From: an uncultured Lachnospiraceae bacterium | GTDB lineage: Bacteria; Bacillota_A; Clostridia; Lachnospirales; Lachnospiraceae | Assembly: GCA_900553635.1 (NCBI GenBank) | Contig: USDU01000142.1 | Coordinates: 1 to 6,724, forward strand | DNA: 6,724 bases | Direction of reading: 5' to 3' | Part shown: positions 1-5,595 of the stretch, piece after piece | How positions within the stretch are numbered: position 1 is the first letter of the stretch | Layout of the letters: the number at the start of each line of letters is the position of its first letter | The notes under the pieces: model-generated | Seen by the model: the letters and a program-made list of their open reading frames with translations, nothing else | Database searches by the model: none | Told to the model about the DNA's origin: nothing | Program-made: the position numbers and the translations under genes

Positions 1-321
1 CTCGCTTTCATAAGCCTGTGTCTGGCCGAACATGCTCTGCATTTCCTGGACGCTCTTATTCGTAATGGCTACCAGGGACGGCATAGCCGCCTCCGCGATA
101 GCCGATACGCTTGCGCTACTGTCCGTATCGGTACCTGCAGCATCTGTGGAGCTGCTGCTGACCGCGCTTGCGATATTCAGCTCCGCTTTATCGGTGGCTG
201 TCACTGTTCCACCATTTGCTTTGTTATACAGATAATTGCTGCCCTGGAAGGCTGTGCTTGCCAGCACGCCGAATGCCAGAGCCGTTGCCACGAATTTACT
301 TCCCTTTTTTATGTTTCCCAT
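1..321 (-). CDS. HtrA/DegP-like serine protease, N-terminal fragment (cut by window edge)
   Basis: An open frame of 107 codons starts at the ATG ending at 321 and runs off the left edge without a stop. A strong Shine-Dalgarno (GGAGGT) lies 7-8 bases upstream. The protein begins MGNIKKGSKFV, followed by a hydrophobic stretch at about residues 11-25 that should act as an uncleaved signal anchor. A Ser/Thr/Ala/Asp-rich linker spans about residues 45-72. The segment AEAAMPSLVAITNKSVQEMQ (about 76-95), followed by SMFG, matches the start of the trypsin-like domain in membrane-anchored S1C proteases of Firmicutes. That family degrades misfolded proteins outside the membrane and usually has a C-terminal PDZ domain. 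The catalytic His, Asp and Ser lie outside the window, so activity cannot be judged. The assignment rests on the anchor-linker-'MPSLVAITN' pattern and is fairly but not fully certain. Confidence 0.72.
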   Translation of the reverse strand, partial: MGNIKKGSKFVATALAFGVLASTAFQGSNYLYNKANGGTVTATDKAELNIASAVSSSSTDAAGTDTDSSASVSAIAEAAMPSLVAITNKSVQEMQSMFGQTQAYESE

Positions 322-327
322 ATTTAA

Positions 328-374
328 GACCTCCTCAAATCAGGTTTGTCTGCTTTGTTTCATTTGATGAGGTC
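328..374. repeat. Inverted repeat covering the htrA Shine-Dalgarno and predicted start of transcription
   Basis: The arms 328-340 (GACCTCCTCAAAT) and 362-374 (ATTTGATGAGGTC) are reverse complements at 12 of 13 positions, separated by 21 bases. The left arm contains the Shine-Dalgarno of the protease gene. If transcription starts at the nearby -10 box, the distal arm is only partly transcribed, which favours a protein-binding operator. If it starts further upstream, the whole hairpin forms in the mRNA and hides the ribosome binding site. Confidence 0.5.
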
Positions 375-403
375 ATTATAAAAAACATCTGTGATGCAAT
401 TGT
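375..403 (-). promoter_or_regulatory. Candidate promoter for the htrA-like gene
   Basis: The minus strand carries a perfect TATAAT -10 box at 375-380, about 55 bases upstream of the start codon. No good -35 box sits at the normal spacing: 17 bases upstream gives ACAATT, and TTGCAT lies only 13 bases away. The weak -35 would fit a promoter needing an activator, such as a stress-response regulator, but that is inference. Transcription would start near 368, inside the inverted repeat 328-374. Confidence 0.45.
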
Positions 404-480
404 GGTGTTTTTATGTAGAAAATGTGGTATTCCTGTGTCTTTTCTGTGTTTTATTTTCCATTATTTGACCGGCAGTAAGA

Positions 481-505
481 GAGAATCCTGCTTTGCAGGA
501 TTCTC
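481..505. repeat. Perfect 11-bp hairpin with TTT loop
   Basis: GAGAATCCTGC, loop TTT, then GCAGGATTCTC form a perfect 11-bp inverted repeat. No T-tract follows on either strand, so it is not a standard intrinsic terminator. It lies between the end of the mgl unit and the htrA promoter. It could be a back-up barrier to read-through, an mRNA 3'-end stabiliser or a protein-binding site. Confidence 0.6.
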
Positions 506-523
506 CGCCGCAGTGCGATAATG

Positions 524-570
524 TTTTTATGTAATAGGGGATTCCATCGGAATTTCCTGTTACATAAAAA
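524..570. repeat. Long 22-pair hairpin with three-base loop
   Basis: Bases 524-545 pair with 549-570 around an ATC loop. As plus-strand RNA there are 19 Watson-Crick pairs and three G-U pairs (535/559, 539/555, 540/554). Read as minus-strand RNA, those three become A-C mismatches, so the fold is better on the plus strand. The outer arms are TTTTTATGTAA and TTACATAAAAA. The right arm overlaps the first four bases of the terminator 567-602, so the two folds compete at their edge. Confidence 0.6.
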
Positions 571-602
571 GCTGACTACGATGAACACCGCAGTCAGCTT
601 TT
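567..602. terminator. Bidirectional intrinsic terminator closing the mgl unit
   Basis: AAAAGCTGACT (567-577) pairs with AGTCAGCTTTT (592-602). The stem continues, past one A/C mismatch, with CG (579-580) pairing to CG (589-590), around an eight-base loop. On the minus strand the stem is followed by a T5 run, immediately after the last gene of the mgl unit (stop at 612). On the plus strand it is followed by TTTTATTT, so it could also stop plus-strand transcripts. Confidence 0.85.
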
Positions 603-611
603 ATTTACATA

Positions 612-887
612 TTATTCCAGTTTATTTTCGTCAGATTTGTCTTCCGGATTCTCAGACGCTTCTTCCGGCTCCGGTGCCACCATCCGATCTCTGGCTGTCT
701 TCCAGCCGCTGTACAGCCCCCAGCCTGCCAGTCCTGCGCCGATGATGGTGAAGAAAATCATAAACCCGATCATCAGCGGTTTTTCAGAACCCGCCGTGGA
801 AAGTTCCCCATACATTTGCCATGCCAGGTACAACAGATAGAAACCTCCCATTGCGTACACCGCTACTCTTGCTTTATCACGATTCAT
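612..887 (-). CDS. Small two-helix membrane protein with acidic C-terminal tail
   Basis: A 91-residue protein of unknown function. Two hydrophobic helices are clear, at about residues 8-26 (VAVYAMGGFYLLYLAWQMY) and 38-60 (LMIGFMIFFTIIGAGLAGWGLY). The N-terminus (MNRDKAR) and the segment after helix 2 (KTARDR) are basic, so both ends should face the cytoplasm. The last 20 or so residues are rich in Glu and Asp and probably disordered. An AGAGGAG Shine-Dalgarno sits about 7 bases before the ATG. The gene starts 23 bases after the stop of the InlB-repeat gene and ends 10 bases before the terminator, so it is the last gene of the mgl unit. No catalytic motif is visible. Being a real gene is well supported by the ribosome site, the membrane topology and the position; the role is unknown. 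Confidence 0.75.
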   Translation of the reverse strand: MNRDKARVAVYAMGGFYLLYLAWQMYGELSTAGSEKPLMIGFMIFFTIIGAGLAGWGLYSGWKTARDRMVAPEPEEASENPEDKSDENKLE

Positions 888-910
888 GCTGTCTCCTCTT
901 TTCCGTCTTA

Positions 911-1489
911 TTATGCCGGGATCCAGCGAGCCGTCAGCACATGTTCTCCCGTCATCGTCACCATAGTATCCGCCTGAATCACAACGCCGCTGTAAATCCA
1001 GCCGTCGAAGCGAAAGCCCTCTTTTTCCGGTACCGGAAGCTCCCCGTAGGCTTCGCCATAGGTCACTGTCTTATCCGGTATATATGTTTCTCCATCCAGA
1101 TTTCCGCCATCCAGATCAAACTTTACCCTTACCTCGGCAGGCATCCATACTGCATAGAGAGTCATGTCGTTTTCCACTTTATCGGTAGCAAAATTCCATT
1201 CCTTTGCCAGGCTCTCATCCTCTGAGGTCACCCAACCGCAGAAGGTGTAACCGGGCTTCAATGGCGTCTCCGGCTCCTCTGCCAGCTCCCCATGCTTCAA
1301 CCGCTGCACGGCGATCTCTGATCCGCCTTTTGTATCGAAGGTCACATTGTACCCCCCATGGGTGGCAAACCAGAACACCAGAATTACCACGAAACAAATC
1401 GCGCCTATAATAAATCCGTCTAAAATACGGATGGGGACATCCTTACTTCCGTAGATGCCCCTTCCGAACCATTTCTTATCTTCTGCCAT
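911..1489 (-). CDS. Membrane-anchored protein with two InlB B-repeats (Listeria-Bacteroides repeat)
   Basis: A 192-residue protein. The N-terminus (residues 1-22) is short and basic, then one transmembrane helix spans about 24-42 (DGFIIGAICFVVILVFWFA). Charge distribution puts the N-terminus inside and the rest outside. Two copies of the InlB B-repeat follow, at about 48-116 (VTFDTKGG...GYTFCGW...LYAVW) and 121-189 (VKFDLDGG...GFRFDGW...LTARW). These repeats form a small beta fold (Flg_new/List_Bact_rpt family) common in surface proteins of Gram-positive bacteria and often linked to binding. There is no LPXTG motif, so it is held by the N-terminal helix. It starts 34 bases after the mglC stop with no terminator between, so it is probably cotranscribed. 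The Shine-Dalgarno is poor: AAAAGGA lies about 16 bases from the ATG, and an in-frame TGA four codons upstream rules out an earlier start. A link to sugar uptake is only inferred from position. Confidence 0.85.
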   Translation of the reverse strand: MAEDKKWFGRGIYGSKDVPIRILDGFIIGAICFVVILVFWFATHGGYNVTFDTKGGSEIAVQRLKHGELAEEPETPLKPGYTFCGWVTSEDESLAKEWNFATDKVENDMTLYAVWMPAEVRVKFDLDGGNLDGETYIPDKTVTYGEAYGELPVPEKEGFRFDGWIYSGVVIQADTMVTMTGEHVLTARWIPA

Positions 1490-1523
1490 AGATTTCTGTC
1501 AGTTGTCCTTTTCTGAAAATAGA

Positions 1524-2606
1524 TTACTTACGCACCAGATACTTTCTCATATCAATAGAGCAGGCAATCAGGATAATCATACCCTTGATGATGTACTGCA
1601 GGTTCTGGTTGATGGAAAGGAACTGCAGCGCTACGAAGATAATACGAAGCAGGAATACTCCCATTACTACGCCGCTGATCTTACCGGTACCACCAACAAA
1701 GGAAACTCCGCCGATAACGCAGGCCGCGATTGCGTCACACTCGTAGTTCAGACCGGTACCTGCCTGGTTAGAACCGATACGGGCGGACTCAATAAATCCG
1801 GTAATACCATACATACAGCCTGCCAGGGTATGTACCAGAATGGTAGTCTTCATAACATTGACACCGGATACGTTAGCAGCCTCCGGGCTGGAACCTACTG
1901 CGAACATATTCTTACCGAAGGTTGTCTTATTCCACATGAACCACATGAAAATAACAACTATAATTGCGTAGAATACGTAATTCGGAATCGGAACGCCTGC
2001 TACAGACAGGTGGCTTCCGGTTACAAAATCCTTGAAGGACTGGTCAAGTCCGGAAAGCGGCTGACCATTGTTGCCGTTGATCATAATGTACATCAGCAGG
2101 CAGCCGTATACGATCAGCTGTGTTGCCAGTGTTACGATGAACGGATGCAGTGAGAATTTCGCCACGAAGAAACCATTGACCCAGCCTACCAGACCGCCCA
2201 CTGCGATGGCAATCAGGATAACCAGCCAGATTGGCATAACCGGAAGATCCGGGAACATTTTTGTAGCATAAGTTACAGACTGCAGCAACGATGCGGAAAT
2301 ACATGCGGTCAGACCTACTACTCGTCCTGCAGAAAGGTCTGTACCGGTCAGTACGATACATCCTGCAATACCGCAGGCAATCGGAATATTTGCCGCGGAA
2401 AGTGAAATAATATTGACGATAGAATCCGGCTTCAGGAAATAGCTGTTCTTCGCCTGTGTGTAAATAATCGCCACAAGAATCAGAATATACATGGCGTTGT
2501 TGATCAGTGCCTCTTTCCAGAAGGTTTTCTTATCCTTGCTGTCCAATGCCTGATAACCGGAAATCTTTGCGTTCCAGTTGGATTTCATATTAGAAAAAAC
2601 GTTCAT
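1524..2606 (-). CDS. mglC: Galactose/methyl-galactoside ABC transporter permease MglC
   Basis: A 360-residue integral membrane protein, slightly longer than the E. coli permease (about 336) because of a polar N-terminal stretch of about 35 residues. It belongs to the BPD_transp_2 family of sugar permeases and forms the membrane channel for MglB-delivered sugar. Hydrophobic helices appear at about 38-50, 66-86, 94-112, 124-145, 155-177, 208-225, 253-270, 291-305, 309-329 and 335-350. Family landmarks are GTDLSAGRVVGL (88-99), the cytoplasmic coupling segment GKNMFAVGSSPEAANVSGV (231-249) that should contact MglA, and CDAIAACVIGGVSFVGGTGK (290-309). The ribosome site AAGGGGG overlaps the mglA stop codon, and the intergenic gap is only 14 bases, so translation is probably coupled to mglA. 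The exact hexose carried cannot be read from the permease. Confidence 0.93.
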   Translation of the reverse strand: MNVFSNMKSNWNAKISGYQALDSKDKKTFWKEALINNAMYILILVAIIYTQAKNSYFLKPDSIVNIISLSAANIPIACGIAGCIVLTGTDLSAGRVVGLTACISASLLQSVTYATKMFPDLPVMPIWLVILIAIAVGGLVGWVNGFFVAKFSLHPFIVTLATQLIVYGCLLMYIMINGNNGQPLSGLDQSFKDFVTGSHLSVAGVPIPNYVFYAIIVVIFMWFMWNKTTFGKNMFAVGSSPEAANVSGVNVMKTTILVHTLAGCMYGITGFIESARIGSNQAGTGLNYECDAIAACVIGGVSFVGGTGKISGVVMGVFLLRIIFVALQFLSINQNLQYIIKGMIILIACSIDMRKYLVRK

Positions 2607-2620
2607 ATCGCGCCGCCCCC

Positions 2621-4120
2621 TTATACGTATTTCGCAGCATGAGTCATAATCTCTTCCTGCGTCGTCTCACTTGCATTTACTTCGCCTGCCAGCCGTCCGC
2701 CGGACATAACCAGAATCCGATCGCAGATACCAAGAAGCTCCGGCATCTCAGAGGATACCACGATGACACATTTGCCCTTATTGGCCAGGTCAATGATAAG
2801 CTGGTAGATCTCGTACTTCGCTCCTACGTCAATTCCTCGGGTAGGCTCGTCCAGAAGCAATACCTCTGGCTCGGTCAGAAGCCAGCGTCCCAGAATGACC
2901 TTCTGCTGATTTCCACCGGACAGGGAACGAATCTTCGTTTCCTGGGTCGGGGTTTTCGTATGCATGGCGTCAATAGACCACTGGGTATCCTTTTTCATGG
3001 ACTTTTCGTCCAGCCAGAAGCCCATACGCAGATGTTTCTTTAAGCTGGAAATAACGGTATTCTCCCGGATATTCAGAATGCCGAAGATACCCGTAGCACG
3101 CCGCTCCTCTGTCAGCAGGGCAAATCCGTTGCGGATGGATTCCCGGGCATTGCGGTTCTTCATTTCTTTTCCGTGAAGCTTGATGGTTCCGGAATGACGG
3201 GTAGCGATACCGAAGATATTTTCCAGGGTCTCTGTTCTTCCGCTGCCGTCCAGACCTGCCAGACCTACGATCTCTCCCTTTCTTACATTAAAAGATACAT
3301 CCTTCAGCAGGGAATACTGCGCGGTCAGGTGTTCTACCTCCAGTGCTACCTCGCCCGGCGTATTGGTCTTCGGCGGGAACTGGTTGGTCAGCTCACGGCC
3401 TACCATCAGACGGATAATCTCATCGGTAGTCAGCTCACTTGACGGACGGGTTGCCACATACTGACCATCCCGCATGATGGTAACTTCATCCGAAATCCGT
3501 AAAATCTCTGCCATCTTATGGGAAATATAGATAATGCCGCAGCCTCTGTCACGCAGCATATTTATAATCTCGAATAAATGCTCCACTTCCTGCTCTGTCA
3601 GTGAAGAAGTAGGCTCGTCAAATACGATGACCTTGGAGTTATAGGAAACGGCTTTCGCAATCTCCACCATCTGTCTCTGGGATACCGGCATCGTACTCAT
3701 AATCCGCTTTGGATCTACGTCGATGCCCAGCTCCTTAAAAACAGCCTTCGTATCATCGTATATTTTTTTCTCATTTACCATGACGCCTGCAATCTTGGGA
3801 TAACGTCCCAGCCACAGGTTGTCCATTACATTACGCTTCAGTGCCTGATTCAGCTCCTGATGCACCATTGCCACACCGTTTTCCAGTGCTTCCTTCGAAT
3901 TTTTGAAATTAATTTCTTTGCCTTCCAGAAAAATCTGTCCGCTATTCTTGGCATACATACCAAACAAGCATTTCATCAGGGTGGATTTTCCTGCGCCGTT
4001 TTCTCCCATCAGCGCGTGGACGGTTCCCCTCTTCACTGTCAAAGAAACATGATCCAGCGCCTTGACACCGGGGAATTCTTTACAGATGTCTGTCATTTGT
4101 AAGAGAACATCATGCTCCAT
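2621..4120 (-). CDS. mglA: Galactose/methyl-galactoside ABC transporter ATP-binding protein MglA
   Basis: A 499-residue protein with two fused ABC ATPase domains, close to the E. coli length (506). It powers the transporter from the cytoplasmic side. Domain 1 has Walker [10 protein letters not shown] (39-47), a degenerate signature around [14 protein letters not shown] (144-157), Walker [12 protein letters not shown] (164-174) and switch His201 in ISHKMAE. Domain 2 has a degenerate Walker [10 protein letters not shown] (289-297), with Arg replacing the usual Lys. It also has a full signature LSGGNQQK (400-407), Walker [13 protein letters not shown] (420-431), and SSEMPE (456-461) in place of the switch His. 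This division between one canonical and one altered site is normal in this family. I chose the ATG at 4120 because GGGAGGA lies five bases upstream. A TTG 27 bases further out is in frame but has no ribosome site. It lies 98 bases after mglB and overlaps neither neighbour. Confidence 0.95.
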   Translation of the reverse strand: MEHDVLLQMTDICKEFPGVKALDHVSLTVKRGTVHALMGENGAGKSTLMKCLFGMYAKNSGQIFLEGKEINFKNSKEALENGVAMVHQELNQALKRNVMDNLWLGRYPKIAGVMVNEKKIYDDTKAVFKELGIDVDPKRIMSTMPVSQRQMVEIAKAVSYNSKVIVFDEPTSSLTEQEVEHLFEIINMLRDRGCGIIYISHKMAEILRISDEVTIMRDGQYVATRPSSELTTDEIIRLMVGRELTNQFPPKTNTPGEVALEVEHLTAQYSLLKDVSFNVRKGEIVGLAGLDGSGRTETLENIFGIATRHSGTIKLHGKEMKNRNARESIRNGFALLTEERRATGIFGILNIRENTVISSLKKHLRMGFWLDEKSMKKDTQWSIDAMHTKTPTQETKIRSLSGGNQQKVILGRWLLTEPEVLLLDEPTRGIDVGAKYEIYQLIIDLANKGKCVIVVSSEMPELLGICDRILVMSGGRLAGEVNASETTQEEIMTHAAKYV

Positions 4121-4125
4121 ACTCT

Positions 4126-4132
4126 TCCTCCC
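4126..4132 (-). promoter_or_regulatory. Ribosome binding site that fixes the mglA start
   Basis: The minus strand reads GGGAGGA, five bases before the ATG ending at 4120. It lies inside the frame that a TTG start at 4147 would open, so it argues for the shorter protein, which begins MEHDVLLQM. Confidence 0.85.
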
Positions 4133-4143
4133 ATCTCGTTGAC

Positions 4144-4176
4144 ACAAAGGCGGACGTAACTTACGGCCGCCTTTGT
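4144..4176 (-). repeat. GC-rich intercistronic hairpin between mglB and mglA
   Basis: ACAAAGGCGG (4144-4153) pairs perfectly with CCGCCTTTGT (4167-4176). Inside, CGTAA and TTACG can pair past an A/G mismatch. It starts 42 bases after the mglB stop and ends about 11 bases before the mglA ribosome site. On the minus strand the stem is followed only by GTCAACG, so the U-tract is weak (CCTTTGTGTC). It looks like a leaky terminator or an mRNA-stabilising structure that would leave more mglB than mglAC transcript. Confidence 0.75.
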
Positions 4177-4218
4177 TGTATCCTTACTTTGCTATCTTTT
4201 TAAATCGTTTCCTGTGAT

Positions 4219-5391
4219 TTACTCTCCTGTGTACGGTGCGTACGGAACGTAAATCTTGTTGCTGATCTCTGCGTCTGCATTGTAGCTGTCAGTTCCGTCT
4301 GTCAGAGCTGCGCCCTTCGCTGCGTTCTGAGCCATGATGGAGATACAGTCTGCCATACCCTCTGCGTCCTGCTTGATGGTACCAACCATCTTGCCGTCGC
4401 TGATGAGCTGCTTTGCTGCGTCTGTAGCGTCTACGCCGAATACCGGAATCAGAGTGGAATCAGCTGTTCCCAGGTTGTATCCCTTATCGTTCAGTGCAGA
4501 GATAACGCCCTCAGCCATACCGTCGTTGTTGCAGATAACCAGCTCGATCATGTTGCCGTTACCCTCGTTGTACTGGGACAGGTTAGTGGTCATGTAGTTA
4601 TTTGCAGCAGTTGCGCTCCATGCGCCGTCCTGGTCTACCTGATACTTGTCTGTGTTGGTCGGGTCGAAGTACTCAAGCTCCGGCTTGCCAGCCTCCTTAA
4701 GAACTGCGTTAGCGTCCTCTACTGCGAACTGAGTACGGTAAATAGCCTCTGCGTTACCAAGCTGACCCATCATCATAGCGTAGGAAATCTTGCCGTCGCC
4801 GTTCAGGTCAACCTTGTCAAAGTTCTCAACCAGGTAATCGCCGATCATCTTGCCCTGCATATGTCCTGCTTCCGGAGCGTCTGTTCCAACGAACGCGCAC
4901 TTGTCATAGGAACCAAGAACCTGTCCTGCTGTAGCGTCATCCTCAACTGCTCTGTTGAAGAAGATCAGGTCAACGCCCTTAGCGGATGCCTTATCAACAA
5001 CTGCCTGGGAAGCGTCTACAGAACCGGAAGTAACGATGTTTACGATCAGGATGTTTGCGCCCTGTGCAAGAGCGGTATCGATCTGCTCGTTCTGTGTGGT
5101 CTGGTTGTTGTTTGCGTCATAGTTCTGATACTTTACTCCAAGGCTGTCCAGCTTCGCATCCAGTGCGGTACGAACAGAAGAGATATATGTGTCAGAGTAG
5201 GTGTAATAGAATACTGCGATGTTAGCATCGGAGAGATCTCCGGTTGCCTCTGCAGCGTCTGCTACGTCGCCTGCCTCTGCCTCTGCAGTAGCGTCAGCTG
5301 CCGGAGTGTCCTCCTTCTTGCCGCCGCAGCCTGCCAGCATGGATACTGCCATAGCGCCGCATAATACAACTGCTAAAAGTTTCTTTTTCAT
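4219..5391 (-). CDS. mglB: Galactose/glucose-type ABC transporter sugar-binding lipoprotein MglB
   Basis: A 390-residue extracellular sugar-binding lipoprotein that captures hexose and delivers it to MglAC. The signal peptide ends in lipobox LAGC, with Cys22 the lipidated residue. An Ala/Glu/Asp-rich tether spans about 24-54, then the periplasmic-binding fold begins at NIAVFYYTYSDTYISSVRTAL (57-77). A calcium loop like that of E. coli galactose-binding protein is visible as DLNGDGK (195-201), with Glu283 in IELVICNND as the expected distal ligand. Likely sugar contacts are Asn146, Arg219, Trp258, Asn289 and Asp321. By alignment from memory, E. coli His152, Asp154 and Asn256 become Asn213, Glu215 and Gln341, so the sugar preference may differ. 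The ribosome site AGGGAGGA lies seven bases before the ATG. It is the first gene of the unit and divergent from galactokinase. The family is secure; galactose as substrate is supported by the galK neighbour. Confidence 0.93.
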   Translation of the reverse strand: MKKKLLAVVLCGAMAVSMLAGCGGKKEDTPAADATAEAEAGDVADAAEATGDLSDANIAVFYYTYSDTYISSVRTALDAKLDSLGVKYQNYDANNNQTTQNEQIDTALAQGANILIVNIVTSGSVDASQAVVDKASAKGVDLIFFNRAVEDDATAGQVLGSYDKCAFVGTDAPEAGHMQGKMIGDYLVENFDKVDLNGDGKISYAMMMGQLGNAEAIYRTQFAVEDANAVLKEAGKPELEYFDPTNTDKYQVDQDGAWSATAANNYMTTNLSQYNEGNGNMIELVICNNDGMAEGVISALNDKGYNLGTADSTLIPVFGVDATDAAKQLISDGKMVGTIKQDAEGMADCISIMAQNAAKGAALTDGTDSYNADAEISNKIYVPYAPYTGE

Positions 5392-5412
5392 AGTAAAATC
5401 CTCCCTTTATTA

Positions 5413-5424
5413 TGATTGCAGTCA
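5413..5424. promoter_or_regulatory. Imperfect palindrome in the mglB leader, possible operator
   Basis: TGATTGCAGTCA has the symmetric form TGA-TGCA-TCA, with one mismatched pair. It lies just downstream of the predicted mglB transcription start, where a repressor could block transcription. It is short, so chance is a real possibility. Confidence 0.2.
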
Positions 5425-5438
5425 CGAACTACACTCTG

Positions 5439-5466
5439 ATTATAACAGACACCCAAACAATTCCAA
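5439..5466 (-). promoter_or_regulatory. Candidate mglB operon promoter
   Basis: The minus strand carries TGTTATAAT, an extended -10 with a perfect TATAAT at 5439-5444. A partial -35 box, TTGGAA (5461-5466), sits 16 bases away. Transcription would start near 5432, leaving a leader of about 40 bases before the mglB ATG. Confidence 0.6.
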
Positions 5467-5487
5467 TGTATTATTTTCCTTTTTTAG

Positions 5488-5501
5488 TGTAAAATCTTAC
5501 G
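5488..5501. promoter_or_regulatory. Degenerate cre-like site between the divergent promoters
   Basis: TGTAAAATCTTACG has symmetric GTAA and TTAC arms around a four-base centre. It matches the catabolite-response consensus TGWAANCGNTNWCA at most arm positions, but it lacks the central CG and the final A. It lies between the mglB and galK promoters, where CcpA or a GalR-like protein could act on both. The match is weak. Confidence 0.2.
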
Positions 5502-5535
5502 TTTTTTGTATTGTTTCATGTTGGTTTCGTAGCAA

Positions 5536-5564
5536 TTGACAATCAAATCAAAATCATTTACTAT
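5536..5564 (+). promoter_or_regulatory. galK promoter
   Basis: A perfect -35 box TTGACA (5536-5541) is followed, after exactly 17 bases, by TACTAT (5559-5564), one mismatch from TATAAT. Transcription would start near 5571, about 25 bases before the galK ATG. The spacer holds the short repeated unit ATCAAATCAAAATCA. This is the best vegetative sigma-factor promoter in the window. Confidence 0.8.
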
Positions 5565-5595
5565 AGAACTATCATATTTTAAAGGAGAATTCTCT

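Noticed and set aside
481..505. Hairpin as an intrinsic terminator
   Set aside because: There is no T-run on either side, so it is listed as a hairpin only.
168..745. Plus-strand open frames across the htrA upstream region
   Set aside because: They run through hairpins and the terminator, have no ribosome site, and encode Cys/Phe-rich, unconvincing proteins.
1455..2153. 232-codon plus-strand open frame opposite mglC
   Set aside because: The minus-strand permease is unmistakable. The plus-strand product is polar and lacks family features; it is a codon-usage shadow.
4121..4147. TTG start giving MglA nine more residues
   Set aside because: The extension runs through the strong ribosome site of the ATG at 4120 and overlaps the intercistronic hairpin; nothing supports initiation there.
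4861..5364. 167-codon plus-strand frame rich in Cys and Val opposite mglB
   Set aside because: The odd composition follows from the complement of Ala- and Asp-rich mglB codons; there is no ribosome site.
5542..5556. ATCAAATCAAAATCA as a tandem regulatory repeat
   Set aside because: It is short, AT-rich and inside the galK promoter spacer; chance composition explains it.
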